The notes beneath the pieces are model-generated. The model had not been told where the DNA came from. It searched no databases and saw only the letters and a list, made by a program, of their open reading frames with translations. From Theileria orientalis strain Shintoku (Eukaryota > Apicomplexa > Aconoidasida > Piroplasmida > Theileriidae): a DNA stretch of 64,000 nucleotides. Where the stretch lies: NCBI RefSeq assembly GCF_000740895.1, contig NC_025263.1, positions 682,001-746,000 on the forward strand, written 5' to 3'. Numbering within the stretch: position 1 is the stretch's first letter; every line of letters begins with the position of its first letter. Positions 41,801 through 53,868 of the stretch are shown here, piece by piece. The translations under genes were made by a program, and so were the position numbers.

Positions 41801-44596
41801 CGCTGCTCGACAGGGACGTCGCGCGGCGGGTGCTCAGGTGCTTCGTGTACAGCAACCACGAGGCGATACTGAACAGCAGCAACGCGGCGGCGCCGGCGAA
41901 CACGACGGCGACGATCGGATTCAACATCATCATGAACATAATCAAGTTCGACCGCACGTGGCCGCGGAACAGGATATCGAACAACTCGACCACAATATCA
42001 CGCCACAACTTCAACCTGGCCTACGAGTACTTCAAGTTCCTGATCAGCAGCAAGTAAGTTATTGCAGTTTAGTCACGACTTTGTTGGTGGCTGCACTAGC
42101 AGCCATACTACTATTGTGTAGCCACTACACTGCATTGCTATTATTAGTGCTGATATTACCATACATGTACCATGATTGTTATTGGCGTTGTTAATGCGCT
42201 AATTGATTTATTAGGGGCCTGGATTCAGTAGACGTGTGCGACGTGTTAGAGGAGTTGTCGAGCACGCCTCAAAGTTACCCGGAGAACCACATAAGTAAGT
42301 CCTATGCCCAAATAAGTATTATTACCAGCAATAGTATTACTTATAAATGATTTTGTTGACACTCGGTAATGGTGTACTAGGCTTCATTGAAATTGTCGGA
42401 GGACTCCTGAAGTATAGTCTGGAGCTGGACGAGGAGGAGAACGTGAAGCTCTGGAACAAGTTGCACCCGCTGCTTAAAAATGAATTAAACAACGTGCTGT
42501 ATGAGAGAATGGCAGATTACATGGACATAATGAGGCTTATACTGCAGACGATGTACGGGCCGAATATATATAACAGGCACACGCCGACGACGGTTCAAGA
42601 GCCTGAAACAAACTTGTGTTTCAAGTACGTGTTTAACCTATTGTTGAACTATGAAGTTAATCCAACTTCGTACAACCACGAAAACGTAAGTTACACGGTA
42701 ATTACACTAGTATGCTAGCATGGTAGCAGTATAGTACTATGGTAGTTAACCCATGGTTTGTTAACCATACACAACAATACACAGTTATACACATTTGTAA
42801 TAGTGGTTTACTATTACACTTAATAGTGTAAAGAAGTAACACAAGTGACAATTTTACAGGTATTATTGTTGGAAAACAATAAGGACGTGGTGACAGGATA
42901 TAACCTAATAATAATAAAGCAACTGAAGCTGTTCCAAGCACTGTTGCAGGAGTATAAGAACAACTCGTTCACAAACCTGACGAAGTATGTGCAGAAGGAA
43001 GAGTCGGAAGAGTTGGTGAAGAAGGTGCTCAAGACGCTGCTGGACAACCTGTTTAACGACTCGCAGAAAATAAGGGATGAGATATCGCTGATACTGTCGT
43101 ACATGCTCTCACTGTTCAACGATGAGCTGGTGGTGGGAACCATCAACGAAAACATGGCAAAGAAGCTCGAGGAAAACTCGGAGCTGGAAAGCAGGGGAGT
43201 TAAGGGGATGCTAAACCTGATACAGATGCTATACACACTCCACGTGCCCTTCGTAAAGTATGAGCACTCGAGCGTGTACCTGGAGTACAGCCTGAAGCAC
43301 CTGTGCTCGGAAAACGTGACGGTCTGCGACTTGGCGAACAAGTGCGTGGTGAACATAGTTAACAACTTCGGCGACTACGACAAGGAAAAAATATACACCA
43401 TGTTCAAGGTGTTGGCGAAAAACGCGAAGAGCCACAACAAGATCAAGCTGATCTCGCTGCAGCTGCTAGACGTAAGTTTACATTTGTGCCAGCTAGCACA
43501 GTTAATTTGCACATTAACGGTTTCTGATAACAGGGCACCAGTTACCAGTATATTAGCTTAACGAGCAAAGTGTTGACATAACTAGCTATGCATTAAAGCC
43601 AGTTAATTAATAACGCAACCACGCACATATTTGGTGATACCATACAATAACTAAAGTGAGGTTATATAAGTAAATGCTCATCGTATTGCAGGTGTTGTTT
43701 AAAAACTACTGCATGTACATAAAGGACCTGAAGGTAGTGGAGGCGCTAGTTCAAAACTACATCAACTGTCTGAGCGACACGACGATACGCGAGGTCTCCA
43801 AAAACAATCTCACAACCATAATCATCACGCTCAACGAAAACAATTACAACTCACTGATACAATTGTTTAAAAGTTACATAAGTCAATATAGCGTAAACAA
43901 ATCAACCACGAACGAGGAAAAGGAAACCACAAATGATAAAAACAAGGATAGTCTGGTGTTAGGAGTGTACGGATTGATATCGTTGATATCAACGGCGCCA
44001 TATCACATACCCACATGGCTGCCAAACGTACTAGTAGAATTGGTAAGTTGAGACAGATAGGTGGATATAGTCTAAGTAAGCAGACATTAATTGCATTTGT
44101 ATGGTGATAGCTGATAGTAGTTAGCAAATAACTAGTAATTAGTAGCAGCAATTGATTAGCAAACAGTAGTAATTAACAAACAAATAAATAACAAATAATT
44201 AAGAAACAAACAATTAAGAAACAAACAAATAAATAACAACTAATTAAGAAACAAACAAATAAATAACAACTAATTAAGAAATAAACAAATAAATAACAAC
44301 TAATTAAGAAACAAACAAATAATTAAGAAATAAACAAATAATTAAGAAATAAACAAATAATTAAGAAATAAACAAATAATTAAGAAATAAACAAATAATT
44401 AAGAAATAAACAAATATAGGCGAGATGTGGAGGATCAAAATACCCTCTCGATATAAGGAACATTGTACAGAAGACGCTCCAGGAGTTCTTTAAAAACCAT
44501 ATCGACGCCTGGGAACAGATACACGCAAACAAATTTACAACGGAGCAGCTGGATCTGCTGAACACGTACAAAGGATCCCCTATATACTTCAATTAG
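35866..44596 (+). CDS. BLM10: Proteasome activator PA200/Blm10
   Basis: Giant HEAT-like solenoid that caps the 20S proteasome. Exon 1 is 35866-42052 (about 2060 codons), then about 42216-42291, about 42382-42685, about 42860-43473, about 43692-44042 and 44420-44596, giving roughly 2600 residues. Family marks include an N-terminal FMREQYEADRSRFLKLS, the mid-region YTHPSNNGKWSLN (compare YFHPSNxGxW), and a C-terminal block LQEFFKNHIDAWEQIHANKF then TTEQLDLLN, matching the PA200 end. The final residues are Y-F-N, where PA200/Blm10 normally has Y-Y-A (HbYX). Low-complexity insertions occur at about 38040-38470 (E/K-rich, then SDTTKPVEH and VHQSKTEVEK repeats), 39420-39740 and 40430-40970. Codon use is strongly G+C-biased. 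Confidence 0.9.
38225..38460 (+). repeat. In-frame tandem repeats within BLM10
   Basis: A 27-bp unit (SDTTKPVEH-like, about four copies) is followed by a 30-bp unit (VHQSKTEVEK-like, three copies, two of them identical at DNA level). This is an in-frame, probably surface-loop expansion that keeps the solenoid on both sides. Confidence 0.9.
44162..44416. repeat. Compound minisatellite in the last BLM10 intron
   Basis: About four copies of a roughly 30-bp unit (AATTAAGAAACAAACAAATA then AATAACAACT), followed by about six copies of a shorter unit, AATTAAGAAATAAACAAAT. It fills most of the intron and runs almost to the splice acceptor (CAAATATAG at 44411-44419). Confidence 0.92.
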
Positions 44597-44613
44597 AACT
44601 CAAACATGACTGT

Positions 44614-44629
44614 GCCGACGGAGGTCGGC
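44614..44629. other. G+C-rich hairpin just after the BLM10 stop
   Basis: Perfect 6-bp inverted repeat GCCGAC/GTCGGC with a GGAG loop, 18 nt past the BLM10 stop in otherwise A+T-rich spacer. It may be a 3'-UTR structure; no function is known. Confidence 0.5.
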
Positions 44630-44810
44630 CGTAGTAACAAGAGCCATTTATAATGTCTTAATGCTTTAAACCCGAGAGTTAATATGCGTAACTACATCAT
44701 ATGATTATATTTATGGATAATAAGATGATGGATGGTTTCAGATAAGAAAATGTGTGGTTGCACGAGGAAGATGAAACAGAAACAGCGTAATTGTAGACCA
44801 GGACAGATCA

Positions 44811-47755
44811 ATGTATAAGGAGGAGAGCATTACGTTCGACAGTGGTTGGAAGAGGTTGAAGCTGGAGTTTATAGACAAGTAAGTCCGCTGAAAACGACAA
44901 CGTTCAGAATCGAGAGAAACCTGGAAACATATGACCTAAACAACAACGACGACAGACTAATAAAGCTGAAACCGAATGAATACATCACATATTACAAGTA
45001 GGTCGGAGTTTGCACAATTCTCTTTCAGACTCGTGTATGATATGTGTACACAGAAAGATTCCAACTACTCGGAAATGCTGTACAACCACCTGGGACAGTC
45101 ACTGGGCGAATTCATTAAAAACAAGGTTAAAAACGTTATTTTAGAAAGATGTGTGGACATTGCAGATTAATTTACGGTTTAAATGTATGTGTAGATGTGC
45201 GTGAACCTGCATCGCTGTAAGGAAGACGAGGATGAACTGGTTCAGCTGATATACCAGTACTGGGTCAAATATAAGTCGTACATAAACATATTGAAGGGGA
45301 TATTCTCGTACTTGGACCGATTTTACGTTCCCTTGGCACTGCAGCCGACAGTATACGAATACGCAATGGCGATATTCCAGAAACACGTAATACACATTAG
45401 ATATTGAAGCAACTGAAACGTAAATTGACTGAATCCCTGCAGGTGTTTGACCCTTACAAGGAAAACATAAGGAAGTATTTGTTGGATTCGTTGGACGCGA
45501 AGAGGAGGGGCGACGACCTAAACAACTCGCACGTGTCGGCAATAGTTGAGATGTACAACAAGCTTGATTCGACCGTAGGACTGCAGTACAAGGAGGACCT
45601 CGAGCCGCAAATCCTGGAGAGATGCAGCAACTACTACAAGAAGATAGCTCCAATATGGATAAATGATCTATCACTGCTGGACTACATGTACATAATACAG
45701 GTAATGATATAGAGTGACTATTAAGCCACATACGTAGTTAGCGTACTGCAAACTCTTACTTAGTATGCTGCTTGTTACAATTTTGACTATATTCATTCAT
45801 AATAACCAACACAGTACTGCATTGATGACGAGTTGGATTACTGCAACAAGTACCTAAACAAGAATACAAACGAATCAATATACAATACGATACTGACGAG
45901 CTTACTCTACAACCAGCAGGATAAAATAAACAGTAAACTAAAGGAGTTGAATACACTTTTTGACACATATCAAACTAATGTTAGCATATTAACGCTAGTA
46001 AATAAAAGTACAATGAAACTAATAAGACTTATAGGATCTGAAACTGATATACAAGTTAACACACAAGTTAAACAACATAAATGAGCGAATAGCAAACTCG
46101 CTGAAGGAGTATATACTAGGTAACATAAAGGAGAACGACAGTGATCACATGATTAAGTTTTATAACAAGTATTTGTGTAAGTCGCATAGATGAGGAATCG
46201 TTTATTTAGTGTTAGTTTAGTGCATATTGCAATAAAATGCTATTAAACTGACAAAATATACAGATTTGATTCAATTCTCATTCGATAACAACAATTATAT
46301 TTTAAACGTGTACCATAGCATTTTTAAAAGTTATGTTAACAGTTCCCAGTTTACAAGTCAACTTCTGTCACTCTTTCATGACTACATTATCTCAAAAAGC
46401 TCTGAAGAAGGTGAAGACGAAGGATTAGAGGAGTCTGGTAGTAATGCCAACACCAATGGCAGCAACGCTGAAGAAAATAACAAAGGCCATCGAGTGGATG
46501 ACTATGTAAACGTATACAACCTACTGGACGATAAGAATGATTTCCTGAATATCTATAAAATGAATATGTGCTACAGACTCTTGACAGGTAAAAGTCACAT
46601 TGATCAGGAGACCAGGGTATTAAATAAGCTCTCGCACGATGAGCCTAACATTAATCACCTGTATAAGATGTTAGATGACATAAAGAAGTCCAACAAATTA
46701 TACTGGAACTACGTATCAAACAAAGGCTCTGATATGGACATTGATACCAATCAGCAGTTAGGGAGCATGGGCGATGAACAGGGCGTCACCCTAGTAAAGC
46801 ATAACAAATTCATTGCCATATGCAGCGTGTATTGGCCAATATCGCCAAGTAAGCAGTTACATAAATTACAATCATAGGTGGATTCGAGGATGTGAGGGCG
46901 AATGAGATATTTTTAAACGACTTGAACGAGTACCAGCAGTACTATAAGCAAAATAACAAGTTTAAAAGGTTTCAGTACCTGCACGACTATAGCCCCGTGG
47001 AGATGGTTTATGAATACAGGGATCACTCCAGCAACGACAACACGTCACCTGATGCGAAAATGCCTGAAAGGAAAATAACGTGTAATATACTACAGGCAAC
47101 TCTGATATTGATGTTCAACAAGGTCGATTCTATTAAAACGGATCTGGTACTTTCGGAAATGAACATTAAGTACGAGCAGCTGATAAGGATTGTTGAGTCG
47201 TGCCAGGAATTTTTTAATTACGTTAGTTTTCACATTCTAGATCCTCCGTAGCTCACCAGACTTCCTGGTTACACACTATAACATCCAATGCTTTATTTAA
47301 ATTCAACCGTTTCTTAGGACAACGACGAACTAAGTGTTAATTACGAGCACCTCTACAGAAACAGGGAACTTAACCTAATAAATAACATATACAAGCCTCT
47401 ACTGACAACAGGGAACCGCGGAAAGGTTAAACACAGGGAAACTCTGCTGGAAAACTACAACTTAATCGATTCCGTGATCGTCAAGATCATGAAGAAGTAC
47501 AAAAAGTTAAACCAGAGTAACCTTTTGAACATCCTGGACACCAACTTCAGAAATTTACACGTCAGTGTAAACTACACTGAGCAGGTGAGTTAGTTTAATT
47601 AGTACTCTACCTAGCTGTTTCAGGTACCACCTAACACTGTTACCAGCACCTTAATCACACTGACCATTTTTTAGTTAATACTCGACAGGGTTAAAAACCT
47701 AATAGCTAAGGACTACATTGAGCAGGTTGATGATCAGCTCGTTTACATACCGTAG
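44811..47755 (+). CDS. Cullin (scaffold of a cullin-RING ubiquitin ligase)
   Basis: Multi-exon gene starting at ATG 44811 (MYKEESITFDSGWKRLKLEF, the cullin N-terminal repeat). Next exons give RNLETYDLN..., LVYDMCTQKDSNYSEMLYNH (typical cullin LYnmCTQK), then YQYWVKYKSYINILKGIFSY then LDRFYVP. The cullin-homology region has RLLTGKSHIDQETRVLNKL, CSVYWPISPS and LQATLILMFN. The winged-helix end has SVIVKIMKKYKKL, whose IMK lysine is the expected neddylation site, and ends RVKNLIAKDYIEQVDDQLVY then IP. The first intron is only about 29 nt. An acidic Ser/Asn-rich insertion sits near 46400-46500. It could pair with the ankyrin/F-box-like protein (inference). The cullin class (CUL1 or CUL4) is not resolved. 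Confidence 0.85.
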
Positions 47756-47847
47756 CAGATTAATGTACAATAGCAATTGCGTGTATGCGGTGAGTTACTA
47801 TACATTTGTTGTGGGCTAATGCACCTTGACGTGGAACTGCGTAGAGT

Positions 47848-48822
47848 TCAATATTGCGATATTCTGTGGTACACGTTCGACGACAGCGTCAAGAGCGTCT
47901 CGTAGATCGTGAACATGATTCCTCCTGACAGCGTCGACCTGACCAGCTGCACCGGGAGCCCCGAGTACATGCCCTTGATCCGGTTCTTCTTGTAGTTCCA
48001 GAACAGAATGCGCGATATTGAGTACTTGGTCACCTCCGTGTTGTGGCACTGCTGCATCACGCGCGTGACGTAGAGCGGGTAGCAGACCAGCGTCGGGACC
48101 AGGCGCGATATCATTCCGTTTACGAAGGGCTGCGCCTTCTCGGCCCTCTTCAGGTGCGCCGGCAGCTTCAGCGACGACAGCTTGTCGTAGATGACCATCA
48201 GGAGCGTGTGGTGCGACACTGCCGACATTGACACCGACAGGCCCCGAAAGCTCGCCCTTATGCCCCCGCGCTGGGCGATTGTGCGGATCACGTAGTTCAG
48301 CGCTCCTCGGTACTGCGGCCACCCGTCTATCCGCGTCTGCGCGCTCTGCAGCTCTATTGCGAGCCTCGCGTTCCAAAACGGGTGCAGAATAACGCTCGTC
48401 ATCAGGCTGCTGGTCGCGCTTCTCGTGAGATTGACAGAGGTTTTCGTGGTGTCCTTGAACAGGTCGTAGTGCGAGAGCTTGTCGTAGAAAAACCTGAACA
48501 CGACCCAGCCGCTGGCCGAGAGGCAGACTGACGAGGCACACCCGCGGTACATGGACCTGATTCCTCCCGCCTTAAAGGTCTTTAGAATCTCCATGACTTT
48601 GCTGCGCTCCGACTTGATCCCGTGGTCGTAGACGTTCATCGATTGTATGGTAGTCCTCAGCACCGCAAACGGCTGTAAAATTATATTCGTAGTCCCGGCG
48701 GCCACTCCGTTTATCACAGCAGTTGCCGTGGCATACTTCTTTATAGCTTCCCTCTTGTCGATGGGTTTTAAATCATTGGAAGAAGTGAGAGATGAGCCGT
48801 CTGAATGATCCTTGTTTTCCAT
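47848..48822 (-). CDS. Mitochondrial carrier family protein with atypical signature motifs
   Basis: Six-helix, three-repeat SLC25-type carrier of 324 residues, single exon. The first in-frame ATG is 48822; the frame opens six codons earlier at a GTG. Each repeat keeps the Pro and final basic residue of the Px[D/E]xx[K/R] signature, but the acidic position is replaced in all three: PFAVLR, PFWNAR and PLYVTR. Repeat ends have the carrier-type GIRSMYRGCASS, GIRASFRGLSVS and RIKGMYSGLPVQLVR. The second and third motifs loosely recall the folate/FAD/pyrimidine-nucleotide branch, which also lacks some acids. The substrate is unknown. The 3' end faces the cullin 3' end, 92 bp apart. Confidence 0.82.
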   Translation of the reverse strand: MENKDHSDGSSLTSSNDLKPIDKREAIKKYATATAVINGVAAGTTNIILQPFAVLRTTIQSMNVYDHGIKSERSKVMEILKTFKAGGIRSMYRGCASSVCLSASGWVVFRFFYDKLSHYDLFKDTTKTSVNLTRSATSSLMTSVILHPFWNARLAIELQSAQTRIDGWPQYRGALNYVIRTIAQRGGIRASFRGLSVSMSAVSHHTLLMVIYDKLSSLKLPAHLKRAEKAQPFVNGMISRLVPTLVCYPLYVTRVMQQCHNTEVTKYSISRILFWNYKKNRIKGMYSGLPVQLVRSTLSGGIMFTIYETLLTLSSNVYHRISQY

Positions 48823-49114
48823 GATTAAAGGTCCATTCACATTTTAGAGAAGAGATGTGTGTTTTATTTACAGGTGTATTACTCTACAATTAAAATTTAT
48901 CATCATAATAAACACAAAACTCAAATCATGTGTTAGACAATATAATAACTCAAAATAACTAAATTCAACTTACATCATAAAAATATTTTACACAAATAGT
49001 TATGAGTCAATTCCATATAAATATGGTACTGATAATATGATTAATCGGGTCATTCCCAAACTCGATCACAACAGGCACTTAATATTTTTATTAATCAACA
49101 GATTTATTTAATAA

Positions 49115-52100
49115 ATGTCGAAAAGGGCTCACCTTTTGGAGAATGAATCTAAAATTCGTGCCCTGTGGCAAGAAACCAGAGTGTTTGAAGCCAATCTTCC
49201 TGCCAACAGGAGTAAAGATAAGTACTTTTGTACATTTCCTTACCCTTATATGAATGGAAGGTTACACATAGGCCACGGCTTCACCGTTTTGAAATCTGAA
49301 TTTCAAGCTCGTTTCCAAAGGACCCAGGGCAAGGTCGTTTTGTGGCCATTCGGCCTACACTGCACAGGTACTTTTGAAACGATTAATAGTTGAGTTAGGA
49401 ATGCCCATCATGGCCTGTGCGGATAAGATAAAGAAAGAGTTGTTAGAGGTGAGTAAAAGAATAAATAAAACGCCTCAGTTAAACTCCGGTTTATCAAATC
49501 ATCGCAACGAAGATCCTCTAAACGGCACTGAAAATGAAGAAGAGCATTCGGCAGCTTCAACGAAGGACGTTACCAAATTCTCTTCATCGCGCTCCAAACT
49601 CAAGGCAAAGTCGAACACGAACGTGAGTGTTGGCTTAAATAAGAATTTGTAGATGACGCAAATCGATATAATGAAGCACATGAACATAGATGACGAGGAG
49701 ATTCCCAAGTTCGCAAACCCGGACCACTGGCTGGTGTACTTCTCGCCGCTGGCGATTCAGGACATGAAGATGTTCGGCCTGTCGGTGGACTGGCGAAGAA
49801 GCTTCATAACGACGAACAGGAACCCGTACTACAACCTGTTCGTAGAGTGGCAGTTTGACAGACTGAAGAGACTCGACAAGCTGCTGTACGGCTCAAGGCC
49901 ATCCATATTCAGCAGACTGACCATGCAGACTTGCGGAGACCACGACAGATCAGAAGGAGAGGGAGCCACGGCGCAGGAGTACACCGTAATTAAGATGAAG
50001 CTCGACGTGTCGGTCAAAAACCCGTTTAAGCAGTTCCAGGGCAGATATGAGCACTACGCGGAGAAGCTGAAGGAGAAGAGTGTGTACCTGCTGGCAGCGA
50101 CGCTGAGGCCAGAGACGTTTTACGGACAGACGAACCTGTTCGTGTGCCCAGAAGGGGAGTACGAGGCGTTTTTGGGCTTCGAGGCTCCGAGGCTGAGCTT
50201 TAACTCAGTGGGCGTCGTTGAGACAAAAATGGCACTGAGGGAGGCAGTGGACCAGTCTGAGTGTGTATACCTAACATCTAGAAGATCAGCACTAAACATG
50301 GCACACCAGGTACAAAACGCATAAGTACTTATGAATTTAGACGAATGCATTAAAGTAAAAATGTATATTAACATTCTAATCACGATTGTTAGGGCTTGAC
50401 GATATTAAATGAAAAGGCAACGCCAGGAAGCGACTACGGAGAAGATGAACTATTTAGTTTGCAAAAGTTCACGGGCATGGATTTGATAGGAACCAGCGTG
50501 GTGACGCCACTTAGCGTACACAAGTCAGTGTACGTTGTGCCGATGGTGACGGCAAGTATGCACAAGGGCACGGGAATAGTGGGATGCGTCCCCTCAGATT
50601 CGCCAGACGACTACGTAGTGCTGTCGGAAATGAGGAGGAAGGGAGCCTACTTTAAGGAAAAATACAACGTGTTGGAGGAGTACGTGAGTTTGGAGGAGGT
50701 GCCGATAATCGATGTTCCAGAGTACGGAACGTGCATGGCAGTGAAACTGTGTAACGAGAGTAAAGTGACATCACCCAAAGATCACCAAAAGTTGGAAGAA
50801 TTGAAAGAGTTCGTGTACAAAAAGGGGTTTTACACAGGAGTGATCAACGTAGGCCCGTATAAAGATCAGAAGGTATGGAACTAGGTGATTCATTGTTAGA
50901 CTTTTAAGTCAATTAGGTGTTTATAACAAAAAATTACAAATCAGTATGATATTATTGCACATCTAGTCAATATAATTTACAAGCAACTTGTTGATAACTC
51001 ATTGAAAATAAATGACTACATATTAACAAATTGACAAAAATAATAGGTTGTGGATGTTAAAAATAAAATTAGAGATGAAATGATAAGAAATAAGCAAGCG
51101 TTTATGTACTATGAGCCATCAAAGAATGTAGTGAGTAGGTCAGGAGACGTGTGCGTAGTAGCAATATGTAACCAGTGGTACACTAAGTTCGGAGACGAGG
51201 AATGGAAAAAGAACGTAATGGAACAGCTGAAAAGAAACAATTTTACATGTTACAGCGAATCGAGTTTGAATCAGATGAAACACGTGATCAACTGGTAAAA
51301 TATAAGTAGAGTTAATAGAAATAGTTAGCCAATTGCTAATAATAGTGTACACATGTTTATACATAGAATGTAGGTAGATAGAGTGCTTGTGAGCATAAGT
51401 AGGTATATAGAGTGCTTGTGAGCATAAGTAGGTAGATGATTAGGGTAAACAGTGGCAAATAGAATAAGAGTATTTGAATCTGGATGATAGTAACAATGTA
51501 GGTTGGATAACTGGGCATGTAGCAGATCGTATGGACTGGGGACGCTGCTGCCATGGGAGGACATAACAAAGAATAGGAATATACTGATAGATAGCCTGTC
51601 GGATAGCACAATATACATGGCCTACTACACAGTCGCACACTACCTGCAGTCGGATATATTCGGGAATAAGCCAGGGCTCTTGAACATGAGCGCAGAAAGA
51701 TTGAATAAAACGCTGTTTGACTACGTGTTTAACATATCGGACAAGTTTCCAACGTTCAATGATAAGTCACACGGCACAGATGGCGCTGGTTCAGATGGCA
51801 GTACTGATGGAACCGGAGAGAAAATTGATAAACAGACAGTGGAGACGATAAATCAAATGAGGGAGGAGTTTAAGTACTGGTACCCAGTGGACGTGAGGTG
51901 CAGCGGAAAGGACCTGCTGTTCAACCACCTGACGATGAGCCTGTTCATACACGAGGCGATCTGGAGAGGATGCAGCATTGAGTACATGCCAAGGTCGTTC
52001 TTCTGCAACGGACACGTGCTGGTCGACTCGGAAAAAATGAGTAAGTCAAAGGGGAATTTTTTGACAATCGAAGACTCGATCAACCTATATACAGCAGACG

Positions 52101-53868
52101 GAACGAGAATAGCAATGGCAGATGCAGGAGACTCGCTGGACGACGCAAACTTCTCGAAGGAAACGGCAGAATCCTCAGTGTTGAAGCTGTTCAACTTCCT
52201 GCAGACGTCAAAGAATGATATGGCGACAGGAACCGCGTCAACGGCATGTGAGCGAAAAGACAAAGAGGGAGGCACCCACAGCAAGGATGGAGAGAGGATT
52301 GGCCTGGAACGAAGCCTGAATGAAATGGAAGAGGAGCTTAAGGATGGGCTGAAGCTGGCAAAAGGCCCAAAGGTGGAGTTGAACGGAGTAGCTAAGGCGG
52401 ACCACGATAAAGTGTCAGCGCTGGAGTCGGCAGCACGGGTAAAATCGGATGCCGAGGACGTGGAGCTGAATGGATATATAGAGTCGAATGACCTGAACCT
52501 GTTTAGCAGGGCGGTGTTTGAGAACGAAATTAAGAACCTGTGCGACACGGCGAAGAGGTGCTACGAGAACTTTGTGTACAGAGACGCGCTGAAGGCAGTG
52601 TTCTACGACTACATAGCGATAAGGCTGGAGTACCTGCAGCTCTCAAACGCTGTCACGAGCTACGAGTCGCTGAGGAAATATTATGGTACTGAAACAGATA
52701 GACAGATACGTAGATATAACCATATACAGATAGACAGATACGTAGATATAACCATATACAGATAGACAGATACTAAAAATTAACAGTAAAACTAATATTA
52801 ATTTTCAGAAACATTCTGTGTCATTGCAAATCCAATAGTGCCGCATATGTGCGAGTATATCTGGAACTACGTGTTGAATAAGAAGGAGCATCTAACGGAT
52901 CAACTGTGGCCAAGATTTGAGAAGCCAACAAACAAGAGTCTGCACAAGTAAGTATACTTACACGTGTTTACACTCGGATAGTATGGTTATATACACGTAT
53001 TCACATAAATATTTTAGCATACTGGTTTAACGTATTATACCAACGATGCCGTTATGGTTTTAATAAATTAATTTAGGCTGCTTAAGTTGCTGCACAGAAA
53101 CCTGGAAGAATTTAGAAAAACAAAGGAGAAGTCGCAGTCGTCAAAGAAGAGTAAGGTGGCTCAGACGTTCGACAAGGCCCTAATATACATATCAAGGTTG
53201 GCACTATACTATTTCTATTTACAAATTACAATTTGATACTTAATATTTACAAATTACAATTTACGGATAGTGGATCATGGATCAAAAAACATGAATATAC
53301 CAGTTAAAGTAGATTAGATAATAGTCCACGCAACGTGATACTAATATTGTTTTTAGGGAATACCCTGAGAATATTAGGAATGTCATCGTGGTAATGAATG
53401 AAATGAAGATACTGGAAAGCAACATGACGGAAAAGGAGGCACTGAAGAAGCTTAACGAGAGTGAGATGATGAGGAGTTGCAGCCCTAAGGATAAAAAGGT
53501 GCTGCTGGGATTTGCAAGCTATCAGCTGAAGCAGCTGTTCACGATAGGACAGTCAGTACTAATGTTGCACCTGCCGTACAGTGAATACAAGCTATACCAG
53601 CTGCTGGAACCATACCTTAAGACAACACTGGAAGTTAAAGGTACACGGTTATGCCGAATACTAACTATCGCAGTCAGATAGATAGTTACACACGCTATCT
53701 ATCATACAACCAGCCATTGGTCAATTATTAGTTAAGCTTCTGTTAATTGAATTTAACAATTGTTTAGAGGTGTTGGTGATGTATAATACTGAGGCATTCT
53801 CCGGAGATACCACGGAAATTAGGCACTCGGCGTTCCCAGGGAAGCCATCGATTTTATACTATAACTAG
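49115..53868 (+). CDS. LARS1: Leucyl-tRNA synthetase (cytosolic type)
   Basis: Charges tRNA-Leu. It starts at ATG 49115 and ends after about ten exons at TAG 53868. The class I HIGH region is [20 protein letters not shown], as in archaeal/eukaryotic Leu[20 protein letters not shown] is joined across a 31-nt intron, and NTN/MTQIDIM across a 30-nt intron. The editing domain has [15 protein letters not shown] and later the stretch AGHGT-like [22 protein letters not shown] is present ([20 protein letters not shown]). The tail ends KPSILYYN. A disordered Ser/Lys/Asn insertion (about 49460-49620) lies where the cytosolic enzyme has an insertion; another low-complexity segment is at 52200-52470. Several introns hold tandem repeats. 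Confidence 0.93.
51366..51436. repeat. Two-copy 32-bp repeat in a LeuRS intron
   Basis: The unit around ATAGAGTGCTTGTGAGCATA then AGTAGGTA is repeated twice in direct orientation. It is intronic, between the exons ending near 51296 and starting near 51503. Confidence 0.85.
52693..52772. repeat. Direct repeat of about 32 bp at a LeuRS exon/intron end
   Basis: GATAGACAGATACGTAGATA plus TAACCATATACA is repeated twice and begins a third time. It follows the exon ending around SLRKYYG, and reading through it would add only repeat-coded residues, so it is taken as intronic. Confidence 0.85.

Noticed and set aside
48823..48840. Upstream start of the carrier at 48840
   Set aside because: That codon is GTG; the first in-frame ATG is 48822.
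49653..49655. In-frame stop TAG in leucyl-tRNA synthetase just before MTQIDIM
   Set aside because: It is the end of a 30-nt intron (GTGAGT...TTGTAG); removing it gives a continuous LeuRS frame.
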